A DNA stretch of 37,318 nucleotides from Burkholderia sp. WSM2232 (lineage in GTDB: Bacteria > Pseudomonadota > Gammaproteobacteria > Burkholderiales > Burkholderiaceae): positions 1-37,318 of the forward strand of contig NZ_AWZV01000044.1 in the NCBI RefSeq assembly GCF_000472545.1. Direction: 5' to 3'. Made by a program: the position numbers and the translations under genes. The notes beneath the pieces were generated by a model. It worked only from the letters and a program-made list of their open reading frames with translations. It was not told the DNA's origin and did not search any database. Positions 1 through 8,051 of the stretch are shown here, piece by piece. How positions within the stretch are numbered: position 1 is the first letter of the stretch; each line of letters begins with the position of its first letter.

Positions 1-271
1 ATACCAGATGTCCGCCTACCGGAGGATGCTCGATCAACGTGGCCTGACCCAGAGTATGTCGCGCAAGGCAAACTGCCACGACAACGCAGCGATAGAAAGC
101 TTCTTTGGCACCCTTAAGTCGGAGTTCTTCCGCCTGAACAGGTTCGAAAGCATCGATGCACTGAAGGCCGGCATCAAACAGTACATCCACTACTACAACC
201 ACAAGCGCATCAAGCTGAAATTGAAAGGGCTGAGTCCCGTGATGTACAGAACTCAGCCCTCAACAGCCTAG
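1..271 (+). CDS. IS3-family transposase (OrfB), C-terminal fragment
   Basis: This is the last part of an IS3-family DDE transposase. The frame is open to the window edge and ends with TAG at 269-271, so the gene starts outside the window. The visible segment carries the end of the integrase core: a CHDNAAIESFFGTLKSE stretch whose Glu (in DNAAIES) matches the third acidic residue of the DDE triad, followed by the YIHYYNHKRIKLKLKGLSP tail typical of IS3/IS150-group OrfB proteins. Nothing in the visible part is broken, but whether the whole element is intact cannot be judged. It lies just downstream of dksA, in opposite orientation to it. Confidence 0.9.
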   Translation, partial: YQMSAYRRMLDQRGLTQSMSRKANCHDNAAIESFFGTLKSEFFRLNRFESIDALKAGIKQYIHYYNHKRIKLKLKGLSPVMYRTQPSTA

Positions 272-306
272 CCGACCAAACTGTCCAACTTTACGGGGTC
301 AGTTCA
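1..306 (+). mobile_element. IS3-family insertion sequence, right end
   Basis: The transposase fragment is followed after about 10 bases by a sequence at 281-306 that reads, on the minus strand, TGAACTGACCCCGTAAAG and onward. It begins with TG, as IS3-family terminal inverted repeats do. I place the element boundary at about 306. The left end and the target duplication lie outside the window, so the exact boundary is inferred. Confidence 0.7.
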
Positions 307-342
307 GATCACCGTGCGCCTCTCGACGAAGCAGCGTTGGGG

Positions 343-364
343 GGCGCAGCGCCGAAGCTGCGCC
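343..364 (-). terminator. Hairpin after dksA, possible terminator
   Basis: A perfect 8-bp inverted repeat (GGCGCAGC 343-350, GCTGCGCC 357-364, loop of 6) lies 9 bases past the dksA stop. No run of U follows on the minus strand, so intrinsic termination is unproven. The IS element ends only about 36 bases further on and may have replaced the original downstream sequence. Confidence 0.35.
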
Positions 365-372
365 GCCGGCGT

Positions 373-792
373 TCAGTCGCCGAACAGCTTCTGGCGCAGT
401 TCGCGGCGCTCCTGCGCCTCCAGCGACAGGGTCGCCGTGGGCCGGGCGAGCAGACGCGGGATGCCGATAGGCTCACCGGTTTCTTCGCACCAGCCGTAGT
501 CGCCAGAGTCGATACGCGCGAGCGACTGCTGCACCTTCTTCAGCAGCTTGCGCTCGCGGTCGCGCGTGCGCAGCTCGAGTGCATGCTCTTCCTCGATCGT
601 TGCGCGGTCGGCCGGGTCCGGCACGATTACGGTTTCGCGCAGGTTCTCGGTCGTCTGGCCGGCATTGCGGAGAATTTCCGCCTGCAGCTGTTCGAGCTTG
701 TTCTTGAAGAAAGCGAGCTGATCCTCATTCATGTAATCCTTGTCGCTCATCTTCAGGATTTCGGCTTCGGTCAAGAGTCGTTTCGTCGTCAT
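373..792 (-). CDS. dksA: DksA/TraR-family RNA polymerase-binding regulator, cysteine-poor
   Basis: DksA binds in the secondary channel of RNA polymerase and, with ppGpp, adjusts transcription of rRNA and amino-acid promoters. The protein has 139 residues, close to the family norm. The coiled-coil tip has the DPADRA motif (residues 59-64), whose two Asp are needed for activity. The zinc-finger region is altered: of the four expected Cys only C102 remains, and the others are T105, S123 and A126. Cysteine-poor DksA proteins are known, for example Pseudomonas DksA2. I chose ATG at 792, preceded by a GAAGAAG purine stretch; the frame stays open upstream, but those 29 residues do not resemble DksA. 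It is transcribed in the same direction as the CobW-type GTPase, with a long gap between. Confidence 0.93.
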   Translation of the reverse strand: MTTKRLLTEAEILKMSDKDYMNEDQLAFFKNKLEQLQAEILRNAGQTTENLRETVIVPDPADRATIEEEHALELRTRDRERKLLKKVQQSLARIDSGDYGWCEETGEPIGIPRLLARPTATLSLEAQERRELRQKLFGD

Positions 793-1529
793 CTGGCTTA
801 CTTCTTCAATGTGAGGCAAAACTCTTACATAGTGCCCGCACTTTCGTATTGCCCGCAAGGCGCCTGGGACGTTGAGCACAGGGCTGGCACGGACGATGAA
901 CTGTCGTGACGCCGAAGCGCCTCACACCCCCTCGGGCGTCGCAACGCCAATGCGGGGCCGAACTCCTCTGGAAACCGGTTCTCAAATGCTCCTGAGGTAT
1001 TTGCTCCCTGGCAGCGAATCTCCTGTGGCTGCCGCGGGCATTGTCGGCGAGTTCCCGGACAGGATTTGCCGGCGCCGCTTCAGGCCCGGCGCGCAATACG
1101 TAATCACCGCGCACTGACCGGGCAAATCGTTCTCATTCTCCAGTGGGCACGTATTGTAACTGAATCACAATCCGGCGCCGCAACTGGTGGAAATCCCTCT
1201 GCGGCACACCGGTATCCCGAAAATATAACGCGCGAACGGGCAAAAAGCGATGGTTGGACAGGCACTAATACAGCAGGGTTTTCACGCGTTTTTCATACGT
1301 GTGCGCCAGCGCACATTTCGCGGTGGCGCTTTGCCGCCGCGTAGTGCTTGCTGTGTGCTTTACAGCGCGCTTCATAGCCTGCTTTAACCCCGGCTTCACA
1401 GCCCGCTTTACAGTCAACGTCACAAACCGCTTTACCGCCCACTTCACAACCAGGCCCGCAGGCACGCTCGCTGCCGCCGACTTTAGGCAGATCATTGGCG
1501 CGTAGCCATGCGATCCGGTATCAATCCGC
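793..1529. other. Intergenic region between cobW-type gene and dksA
   Basis: About 740 bases without a convincing gene. It must hold the dksA promoter on the minus strand, but I could not identify good -35/-10 hexamers. Part of it (1357-1452) is a degenerate 12-bp tandem array. Short open frames here on both strands have arginine-rich, compositionally biased translations and no ribosome-binding sites. Confidence 0.5.
1357..1452. repeat. Degenerate 12-bp tandem array (8 units)
   Basis: Eight consecutive 12-base units in strict register, with a consensus near GCTTYACAGCCC (units start at 1357, 1369, 1381, 1393, 1405, 1417, 1429 and 1441). Units differ at several positions but the spacing never slips. 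Because 12 is a codon multiple, the minus strand translates as a Lys/Val/Ala-rich tetrapeptide-like repeat, though no gene is supported there. Confidence 0.75.
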
Positions 1530-2627
1530 TCAGACCAGGCAGGCGTCGAGGCCGTCGGTAATCAGGTCTTGCGGCAAATCAATGCCGATAAAGACCATCT
1601 TGTTGGTCTTTTTCTCGGCCGGCTGCCACTTGGCCGCGAGGTCGCTGCCCATCATCTGGTGCACGCCCTGGAACACGACTTTGCGGTCGACGCCCTTCAT
1701 ATACAGCACGCCCTTGTAGCGCAGCAGGTGCTCGCCGTAGATCTGCAGAATGCCGCCGAGAAAGTCTTCGAGCTTGTTCGGATCGAACGGGCGATCGTTG
1801 CGGTACACGAACGACTTGATCTTGTCGTCGTGATGCGCGTGATGACGGTGGCCGTGGTGGTGCCCCTCGTGGTCGCAATGGCCGTGGTCATGATCGCAAT
1901 TTGCGTCGTCGTGATCGTGGTCGTGTGTATGGCCGTGCTCGTCATGCGCATGAGCGTGGTTATGCGCGTGCTCGTCCTCGGTGAGGAAGTCCGGATCGAT
2001 CTCCAGCTTCGAATTCAGATTGAAGCCGCGCAGATCGAAAATCTCTTTAATGTCCGCGTCGCCGAAATTGACCACCTTGATTGCCGCCTTCGGATTCATA
2101 TGCAGCAGGCGGTGGCGCAGATCGGCGAGGTGCTGTTCGTCCACGAGGTCCGACTTGGTGATGAAAAGCCGATCGGCGAAACCCACCTGGCGCTGCACGA
2201 CTTCGTGTTCGTCCAGCTGATGGTTCGCGTGCTTCGCGTCGACCAGCGTGATGATCGCGTCGAGCAGGAATTCGCCGGCGATCTGGTCGTCCATGAAGAA
2301 CGTCTGGGCGACCGGGCCGGGATTCGCGAGACCGGTGGTTTCGATCACCACACGGTCGAAGTCCAGCTTGCCTGACTGCTTTTGCGCGGCAAGGTCGCCA
2401 AGCACGCGCGACAGGTCGCCGCGGATCGTGCAGCAAATGCAGCCGTTGCTCATCTGAATGATCTGCTCGCCCGTGTCCTGCACGAGGATGTCGTTGTCGA
2501 TGTTCTCTTCGCCGAACTCGTTCTCGATCACGGCGATCTTCATGCCGTGCTTTTCGTTCAGGATGCGTTTGAGCAGGGTGGTTTTGCCGCTGCCGAGAAA
2601 GCCGGTCAGGATGGTGACTGGAATCAT
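1530..2627 (-). CDS. CobW/COG0523-family GTPase with His-rich metal-binding region
   Basis: This G3E-class P-loop GTPase is likely a zinc (or other metal) chaperone. The N-terminus has the Walker A motif GFLGSGKTT (residues 9-17), then the family signature GCICC (62-66) that binds metal, and TKSD (157-160) as the guanine-specificity motif. Residues about 220-268 are a histidine/aspartate-rich loop with more than 20 His, followed by the CobW C-terminal domain. At 365 residues it is a normal size for the subfamily. There is no cobalamin gene nearby, so a role in zinc homeostasis is more likely than in B12 synthesis; the exact client is unknown. Its upstream region carries overlapping inverted repeats that could be a Zur-type operator. 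Confidence 0.88.
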   Translation of the reverse strand: MIPVTILTGFLGSGKTTLLKRILNEKHGMKIAVIENEFGEENIDNDILVQDTGEQIIQMSNGCICCTIRGDLSRVLGDLAAQKQSGKLDFDRVVIETTGLANPGPVAQTFFMDDQIAGEFLLDAIITLVDAKHANHQLDEHEVVQRQVGFADRLFITKSDLVDEQHLADLRHRLLHMNPKAAIKVVNFGDADIKEIFDLRGFNLNSKLEIDPDFLTEDEHAHNHAHAHDEHGHTHDHDHDDANCDHDHGHCDHEGHHHGHRHHAHHDDKIKSFVYRNDRPFDPNKLEDFLGGILQIYGEHLLRYKGVLYMKGVDRKVVFQGVHQMMGSDLAAKWQPAEKKTNKMVFIGIDLPQDLITDGLDACLV

Positions 2628-2653
2628 GTTGTTCGCCTGTTAGTCGTGAAACG

Positions 2654-2682
2654 ATGCGTAATCGTATGCATACCGGATGCAT
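2654..2682. promoter_or_regulatory. Candidate operator upstream of the CobW-type GTPase
   Basis: Two overlapping inverted repeats lie 27-55 bases upstream of the GTPase start. The first is ATGCGTA (2654-2660) / TATGCAT (2665-2671), 6 of 7 matching around ATCG. The second is ATGCAT (2666-2671) / ATGCAT (2677-2682). The position and the zinc-type gene suggest Zur control, but I cannot match a Zur consensus with confidence. Confidence 0.35.
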
Positions 2683-2825
2683 GAGTGGGGCGCGGCGGCC
2701 TCGCGGCGCGCAGCCCGTCCAGCCGGTTATTGAAACATATCTGCCCGCGCGGCGCTGGCAGGCGCCAGCCGCAAAACGCTGCTGCGCCGTGCCCGAATGC
2801 GAAATAACCGTGAAGTTATGGGCGA

Positions 2826-4028
2826 TCAGGCGATTTGCAACAGCAGCCCTTTCAGATATTCACCTTCCGGAAACGCTGTCAGCAAAGGATGGTCCACGCC
2901 CGCGCCAAGCCGCTTCAAAATCCGTGCATCGACGCGCGCGTCCGCGGCGGCACTTGCCACGATCTTCTGGAACAGCTCGGGATCGATCGCGCCGGAGCAC
3001 GAGTACGTGAAAAGCAGGCCGCCCGGCCGCAGCAGCTTGAACCCCGTCAAGTTGATGTCCTTATAGGCGCGCGACGCGCGGTCCACATGTTCACGCGAAG
3101 GCGCGAATTTCGGCGGATCGAGCACGATCAGATCGAAACGCTCCCCTTCGTCGTAGAGGCGGCGCAGCGTCTTGAAAGCGTCCGCGTCGAGCCAGGCCGC
3201 GCGCTCTGCGTCAAAGCCGTTGGCCGCGACGTTCTGCTGCGCGAGCGCGAGAGCCTCGCCCGACGAATCGATCGACACGACCCGCTTCGCCCCGCCCTTG
3301 AGCGCCGCGAGCGAGAAGCCGCCCGTGTAGCAGAAGCAGTTCAGCACCTCGCGGCCCTCGGCAAACTGCTGTACCAGCAAGCGGTTGTCGCGCTGGTCGA
3401 CGTAGAAACCGGTCTTGTGGCCGTTGCGCACATCGACGTGATAACGCACGCCGTTTTCACTTGCGATCAGGGTTTCCGACGGAGCTTCGCCCGCGAGCAC
3501 GCCGGTAATCTGCTCCAGCCCTTCCTTCTGACGAATCGACACGTCCGAGCGCTCGTAGACGTTCGGACAACTGGTCGCGCCGACGAGCGCGGCGACAATC
3601 GCGTCCTTCCACGCCTCGACGCCCGCCGCCATGAACTGGCAGACGAGCTGGCTGCGCTGACCTTCGTCCTCGGCGACGTAGTGATCGACGATCAGGCCCG
3701 GCAGACCGTCGGCTTCGCCGAAAATCAGCCGCACCGCGCCGGTATCGCGCACCATCGCTTGTCGATGCGCAAGCGCGCGCTGCACGCGGCGCTTGAAAAA
3801 AGCATGGTCGATCGGCTCCGCTTCGTCGAAGCTCCATACGCGCGCGCGGATTTGGGAGTGCGGGCTGTAGGCGGCGCGCGCGAGAAACCGGCCGTCGTGC
3901 GCGCGCACCAGCACCGTCGCGCCTGCCGCGGGATGGCCGTCGATGCGGTCGATGGCGTTCGCATACACCCACGGGTGACGGCGCAGCAGCGATTTTTCTT
4001 TAGACGGTTTGAGCGTAACGGTATTCAT
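2826..4028 (-). CDS. rlmI: 23S rRNA (cytosine-C5) methyltransferase, RlmI type
   Basis: An SAM-dependent RNA methyltransferase. In E. coli the homologue RlmI makes m5C1962 in 23S rRNA. The 400-residue length matches the family (E. coli about 396). The N-terminal PUA-like part begins TLKPSKEKSLLRRHPWVYANAI, and a Rossmann methyltransferase domain follows with CYTGGFSLAAL (SAM-binding motif I), VVSIDSSGEAL (motif II acidic residue), LDPPKFA (motif IV) and YSCSGAI near the C-terminus. The ATG at 4028 gives the expected N-terminus. It lies 92 bases downstream of xerC in the same direction and may be co-transcribed with it. Confidence 0.9.
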   Translation of the reverse strand: MNTVTLKPSKEKSLLRRHPWVYANAIDRIDGHPAAGATVLVRAHDGRFLARAAYSPHSQIRARVWSFDEAEPIDHAFFKRRVQRALAHRQAMVRDTGAVRLIFGEADGLPGLIVDHYVAEDEGQRSQLVCQFMAAGVEAWKDAIVAALVGATSCPNVYERSDVSIRQKEGLEQITGVLAGEAPSETLIASENGVRYHVDVRNGHKTGFYVDQRDNRLLVQQFAEGREVLNCFCYTGGFSLAALKGGAKRVVSIDSSGEALALAQQNVAANGFDAERAAWLDADAFKTLRRLYDEGERFDLIVLDPPKFAPSREHVDRASRAYKDINLTGFKLLRPGGLLFTYSCSGAIDPELFQKIVASAAADARVDARILKRLGAGVDHPLLTAFPEGEYLKGLLLQIA

Positions 4029-4120
4029 GAGGTGTCAGCAGGAGCAAGAGGCCGCGCGACCGGCTGCGCGCGCGGCGGATGAAGCAAGGCGGTGACTGTT
4101 CTCCGGCCGCCGAAGCGGCG

Positions 4121-5044
4121 TCAGTCGCGTTTTTTGGCGCGCGGATGCGCCTGATCGTAGACCCGCGCGAGGTGCTGGAAGTCGAGGCCCGTGTACACCT
4201 GCGTCGCCGTGATGCTCGCGTGGCCGAGCAATTCCTGCACGGCGCGCAGATCGCCGCTCGACTGCAGCACGTGCGTGGCGAACGAATGCCGCAACACGTG
4301 CGGGTGCACGTTGGCGGGAATGCCGGCGACCAGCGCCGCGCGCTTCACACGCTCCCGGACCACGTTCGGCGATAGGCGATTGCCCCGCGCCGACAGAAAC
4401 AGCGGATGCGGATCGAGCCTGACCATCTGGTCGCGCACCGCGAGCCAGGCGTTCAGCGCTTCGAGCGCCTTGCTGCCGACCGGCACGATACGGCGCCGGT
4501 TGCCCTTGCCGAGCACTTCCACTTCCGCCGAATCGAGCTTGAGCCAGCCGGCCGAGCGGTAGCCGTCGGCGTCGGCGAAGCGCACGTCGAGGCCGACCAG
4601 TTCCGCGAGACGCAGCCCGGACGAGTAGAAGAGCTCGAGCATTGCGTGATCGCACAACCCTTCGGCCGATGCCGCCGGCGGCGATTCCATCAGGCGATTC
4701 GCGTCGTCGACGGACAGCGCCTTGGGCAACGTCTTGGGCTGCTTCGGCGCGCGCACGGTGGCAACCGGATTGGCCGGCAGATCGACGCGGCCCGCGAGCC
4801 AGCGGTAAAACGCGCGCCATGCCGACAGGCGGTGGCTGATCGAGCGCGCCGTGAGGCCGCCCGCGTGCGCGCGCGCCACGGCGCCGCGAATGTCGACGGC
4901 GGTGAGGCTCTGGAGCGGCCGACCTTTCGCGAGCAGCCGCAATTCGTCCAGTTCGTGCGTGTAGCCGCGCAACGTGTGCGCCGACAGCCGCCGCTCGTGT
5001 TCGAGGTTCGACAAATAAGCGGCGATGAAGTCGGTTTCGGTCAC
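4121..5044 (-). CDS. xerC: Tyrosine recombinase XerC
   Basis: Site-specific tyrosine recombinase that, with XerD, resolves chromosome dimers at dif. From the GTG at 5044 the protein has 307 residues, the usual size. It starts TETDFIAAYLSNLEHERRLS with an N-terminal SAM-like core-binding domain to about residue 100 and then the catalytic domain. Catalytic residues are visible: R145 (SGLRLAEL), K180 (LGKGNRRR), H249 and R252 (HVLRHSFATH), H275 (LLGHASI) and Y284 (QVYTGLD). The frame is open much further upstream, but that extension would overlap the DUF484 gene and does not resemble XerC, so I reject it. The order dapF-DUF484-xerC is conserved in many proteobacteria. Confidence 0.93.
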   Translation of the reverse strand: MTETDFIAAYLSNLEHERRLSAHTLRGYTHELDELRLLAKGRPLQSLTAVDIRGAVARAHAGGLTARSISHRLSAWRAFYRWLAGRVDLPANPVATVRAPKQPKTLPKALSVDDANRLMESPPAASAEGLCDHAMLELFYSSGLRLAELVGLDVRFADADGYRSAGWLKLDSAEVEVLGKGNRRRIVPVGSKALEALNAWLAVRDQMVRLDPHPLFLSARGNRLSPNVVRERVKRAALVAGIPANVHPHVLRHSFATHVLQSSGDLRAVQELLGHASITATQVYTGLDFQHLARVYDQAHPRAKKRD

Positions 5045-5127
5045 GATAGGCGGTTTTGGGCTGGGCTGACTGTGGTTGGCGGCTCTCGGCTGGGTGATGA
5101 CGGCCGCTGACGCGTGCGCTCGCCGGC

Positions 5128-5847
5128 TCAGCGCGGCAGCAAACGGCTGAGCGCGGCGCTTGCCAGCGCGCCGATCTGCGTGAGGAAGTCCGTGGCCATG
5201 CCGTCGTGAAAGCGCCGGGCGTCCGCAGATCCCATTACCAGCAGGCCGAACACCGGAGCGTCTTCGCTGGCTTCGGGGTCGCGCAGCGCGAGCAGCGCAA
5301 TCGATTCGGTTGCGTGCGCCGGCTCGGGCGCGGCGCCGCCCGCCGGGTTCTCGTCCGATGTCGCGGCCGCCGCGACGAGCCACTGCGCCGCCTCGAAGCC
5401 GGTGTTGGCGCCGCAGTAAGGCGCCGTCAGGCTATTCGCGAAGATTCGCACTTCTTCGCCGACGTGGCGCGCGAAATCCGCCTGAGCGTAGGGCTCGGCG
5501 ACGTCCCAGACACGCAGCGCCGCTTGGGGCACGTCGAAAATTTCGCGCAGGCCGTTGGCGATGGTGCGGGGCAGCGCGTAGGGATCGCGCTCCGCCATCA
5601 CGCGGATGGTCCAGCGGTTGAACTTCGAGGCGATGCTGTCGTTCTCGTGACCGTAGCGCAGCAGTTCGGCGAGACGGCGTTCGAGATGCTTGTTCTTGTC
5701 GCGCAGCATTTCCATCTGCCGTTCCTGCAGCGACACCGCGGCCTTGCCGTGCGGGTTCGCGAGCCGGATGGTCGCGAGCACTTCGGCGTGTTCGGCGAAG
5801 AATTCGGGATTGGCGAGCAGATATTCGGCGACTTCGCGATCGTTCAT
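5128..5847 (-). CDS. DUF484 family protein (GAF-like)
   Basis: A 239-residue DUF484 protein, a family with a GAF-like fold and no settled function that is commonly encoded between dapF and xerC. It begins MNDREVAEYLLANPEFFAEH, which is the typical DUF484 start. A helical, charged segment follows (KNKHLERRLAELLRYGHEND, likely a coiled coil), then the GAF-like part. The frame is open to an upstream TTG at 5901, but ATG at 5847 gives the family N-terminus. It lies 83 bases upstream of xerC and 117 bases downstream of dapF and is probably in their operon. Confidence 0.85.
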   Translation of the reverse strand: MNDREVAEYLLANPEFFAEHAEVLATIRLANPHGKAAVSLQERQMEMLRDKNKHLERRLAELLRYGHENDSIASKFNRWTIRVMAERDPYALPRTIANGLREIFDVPQAALRVWDVAEPYAQADFARHVGEEVRIFANSLTAPYCGANTGFEAAQWLVAAAATSDENPAGGAAPEPAHATESIALLALRDPEASEDAPVFGLLVMGSADARRFHDGMATDFLTQIGALASAALSRLLPR

Positions 5848-5964
5848 GGTTTCGGCTAAAGGACTACGGGGGACGACGCCTTCATGCGACGCGTCGATCA
5901 ATGAGTTAATGAATCGTGCAGGAACGATTGAGCGGCCCGCGCCCGATCGGCCCGCAATCTGCCT

Positions 5965-6828
5965 TCAATCGGCCAGCTCTATTTCGCCCTGGAAAACGGT
6001 GGTGGCCGGGCCCGCCATCAGAAGCGGTTCGCTTTCCTGATTACTGTCCCACGAGATGGTGAGCTTGCCGCCATGCGTATGAACCAGCACCGGCGAGTCG
6101 AGCAGTCCGCGGCGAATACCGGCGGCCACCGCCGCGCATGCGCCCGTGCCGCACGCCAGCGTTTCGCCGGCGCCGCGCTCGTAGACGCGCAGTTTGATTT
6201 CGCTGCGGCCAACAATCTGCATGAAGCCCGCGTTCACCCGCTGGGGAAAGCGCGCGTGGCGCTCGATCACCGGACCTTCTATCAGCACGGGGAATGCTTC
6301 GACGTCGTCCACCACTTGCACCGCGTGTGGATTGCCCATCGACACGACCGAAATCCAGCGCGTGGTGCCATTCACATCCAGCGGCCATAGCGTGTCCGCG
6401 CCCTCGCGCCGGCCCTGGATACCCTTGGTCGCGAACGGCACGCGCTCCGGCTCGAACACCGGCGCGCCCATGTCGACGAGCACTTCGCCGTTTTCCTGCA
6501 TGGTGAGCGTGATGGTGCCTTTCTGCACTTGCACGCGCACGCTGCGCTGATCGGTCAGGCCGCTGTCGCGCACGAATTTCACGAAGCAGCGCGCGCCGTT
6601 GCCGCAATGCTCGACTTCGCCGCCGTCGCAATTGAAGATGCGATATCTGAAATCGACGCCTTCCACCGTCGGTTTTTCGACCAGCAGCAACTGGTCGGCA
6701 CCGACGCCGAAATGCCGGTCTGCGAGCGCGCGCACCTGCGCCGGGCTCAGGTTGACCGGTTGGGTGTAGCCGTCGAGCACGACGAAGTCGTTACCCGCGC
6801 CGTGCATTTTGGTGAATTTCAGTTTCAT
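5965..6828 (-). CDS. dapF: Diaminopimelate epimerase
   Basis: Converts LL-2,6-diaminopimelate to the meso form, the precursor of lysine and of the peptidoglycan cross-link. It is cytosolic and cofactor-independent. The protein has 287 residues from ATG 6828. Both catalytic cysteines are present: C75 in EHCGNGARC and C226 in LACGTGACAA, each in the classic DapF signature. The N-terminus KFTKMHGAGNDFVVLD is diagnostic. An in-frame GTG lies one codon upstream (6831); I prefer the ATG. It follows lpxL by 111 bases and precedes the DUF484 gene. Confidence 0.96.
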   Translation of the reverse strand: MKLKFTKMHGAGNDFVVLDGYTQPVNLSPAQVRALADRHFGVGADQLLLVEKPTVEGVDFRYRIFNCDGGEVEHCGNGARCFVKFVRDSGLTDQRSVRVQVQKGTITLTMQENGEVLVDMGAPVFEPERVPFATKGIQGRREGADTLWPLDVNGTTRWISVVSMGNPHAVQVVDDVEAFPVLIEGPVIERHARFPQRVNAGFMQIVGRSEIKLRVYERGAGETLACGTGACAAVAAGIRRGLLDSPVLVHTHGGKLTISWDSNQESEPLLMAGPATTVFQGEIELAD

Positions 6829-6939
6829 CACGCTATTGTAAGTGACGCGCTTGCCCGTGAGCCGAACGCCGCTGTATTTCCGCGCATGGCTGCTTCGCAG
6901 TTCTGATGAGGCGCCGACTCCACGCGTTGCCAGCCTCGT

Positions 6940-7824
6940 TCAATAGACGCCCGGCACGCCCGGCGGCCGCGTCTTGAAACGCTTGTGGACCCAGTAGTAC
7001 TGCTCGGGCATCGAAGGAATCTGTTCTTCAAGAAACGCGTTCATGCGCCGCGCGTCAGCGTCGTCGTCGCCGGTCGGGTAGCCCTCCCACGGCTTGAAGA
7101 CTCGCAGGCGATAACCCTTGTAGTTCGGCAGCACTTCACCGATGAACGGCACGACTTGCGCATGCCCTACCTTCGCGAGCCGGCCCACTGCGGTCAGCGT
7201 GCAGGTCGGCACGCCGAAGAACGGCACGAAAGTCGAATTGCGTGCGCCGTAGTCCATGTCGGCGCCCAGCATGACCGGCTTGCGCTCGCGCAGCCAGCGC
7301 AGCACGATGCGCGCGCTGTCCGCGCGGCTCGCCATGTCCGCGCCAAAACGTGCGCGCGCCGCCTTGGCGACTTCCTCGAGTTCGGGATTCGACATCGGCT
7401 GATAAAGCGAGCCGCATTGGCGCTTGAGCGAGTAATTGAGAAAGATCGAGCCCGCCTCGATACCCACGAAGTGAAAGCCGAGAAAGAGGGTGGGCGGCAG
7501 GTTCGGGTCGGTCAGGTCGATTGCGCTGTCCACCTGAATCAGCTTCTCCAGCTTCTTCGCCGAGCCGAACCATTGCACGCTGCGCTCAAGATAACTGCGG
7601 ATCGCGTGGCGGAAATGCTTTTGCGCGACCTCTTCGCGGCGCTCGTCGCTCCATTCGGGAAAGCACAGCTTGAGATTGGTGTGGACGATTCGCCTGCGCC
7701 GGCTCGGGATCTGATACAGCAGCCAGCCGAGACCGTCGCCCAGACGCGCGACGAAACCATAGGGCAACAGGGCAAAAAGTTTGAGCAGGCCGATAGCGAG
7801 CCGGGGGCCGAAGCGGCTCAGCAT
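6940..7824 (-). CDS. lpxL: Lipid A biosynthesis acyltransferase (LpxL/HtrB family)
   Basis: An inner-membrane enzyme that transfers a secondary acyl chain from acyl-ACP to lipid A precursors. The protein has 294 residues from ATG 7824, which is preceded by a strong GGAGG ribosome-binding site; the open frame upstream of it is ignored. The N-terminal hydrophobic stretch (residues about 8-35) is a membrane anchor. The catalytic HX4E motif is H118-FVGI-E123 (GFHFVGIEAG). Burkholderia genomes often carry two tandem LpxL paralogues; only one is seen here. It is divergent from metK. Which acyl chain it adds cannot be told from the sequence. Confidence 0.88.
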   Translation of the reverse strand: MLSRFGPRLAIGLLKLFALLPYGFVARLGDGLGWLLYQIPSRRRRIVHTNLKLCFPEWSDERREEVAQKHFRHAIRSYLERSVQWFGSAKKLEKLIQVDSAIDLTDPNLPPTLFLGFHFVGIEAGSIFLNYSLKRQCGSLYQPMSNPELEEVAKAARARFGADMASRADSARIVLRWLRERKPVMLGADMDYGARNSTFVPFFGVPTCTLTAVGRLAKVGHAQVVPFIGEVLPNYKGYRLRVFKPWEGYPTGDDDADARRMNAFLEEQIPSMPEQYYWVHKRFKTRPPGVPGVY

Positions 7825-7904
7825 GCGGCCTCCAGGAAGGCCTTGCGCGCGACGGGGTTCAGGAAAGCAGCGAAGTTGACGTAATACCGCACTCGTGAGC
7901 ACTC

Positions 7905-7932
7905 TGTGACAATCATTGGAAGTCGCTATAAT
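7905..7932 (+). promoter_or_regulatory. Likely sigma-70 promoter of metK
   Basis: A perfect TATAAT at 7927-7932 has TGTGAC at 7905-7910 as a weak -35, with a spacer of 16. Transcription would start near 7939 and give a leader of about 160 bases before the metK GTG. The site lies between divergent lpxL and metK. Confidence 0.6.
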
Positions 7933-7935
7933 AAG

Positions 7936-8051
7936 GGCTTCGCCGAGTTAATAGACAACTTGCGGGGCGAAGCCAGGCGGTGCGGTCCACGTGATTCGCG
8001 CCGGCCGGTAAGGTAATCCGCTAAAGCGTCGCCGCTTCAGGCTCCCGAAGC
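7936..8051 (+). promoter_or_regulatory. Structured 5' leader of metK
   Basis: The metK leader contains a perfect 9-bp stem, GGCTTCGCC (7936-7944) with GGCGAAGCC (7966-7974) around a 21-base loop. A second hairpin is GCTTC (8034-8038) with GAAGC (8047-8051), about 45 bases before the start codon. The leader is long for a housekeeping gene and metK makes SAM, so SAM-responsive control is plausible. I could not fit it to SAM-I, SAM-II or SAH riboswitch consensus by eye. Confidence 0.4.

Noticed and set aside
4121..5383. A 420-residue form of XerC
   Set aside because: The extension overlaps the DUF484 gene and does not resemble XerC. The GTG at 5044 gives a normal-sized protein.
5128..5901. A longer DUF484 protein from a TTG start
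   Set aside because: The ATG at 5847 gives the family N-terminus. The extra 18 residues are not family-like.
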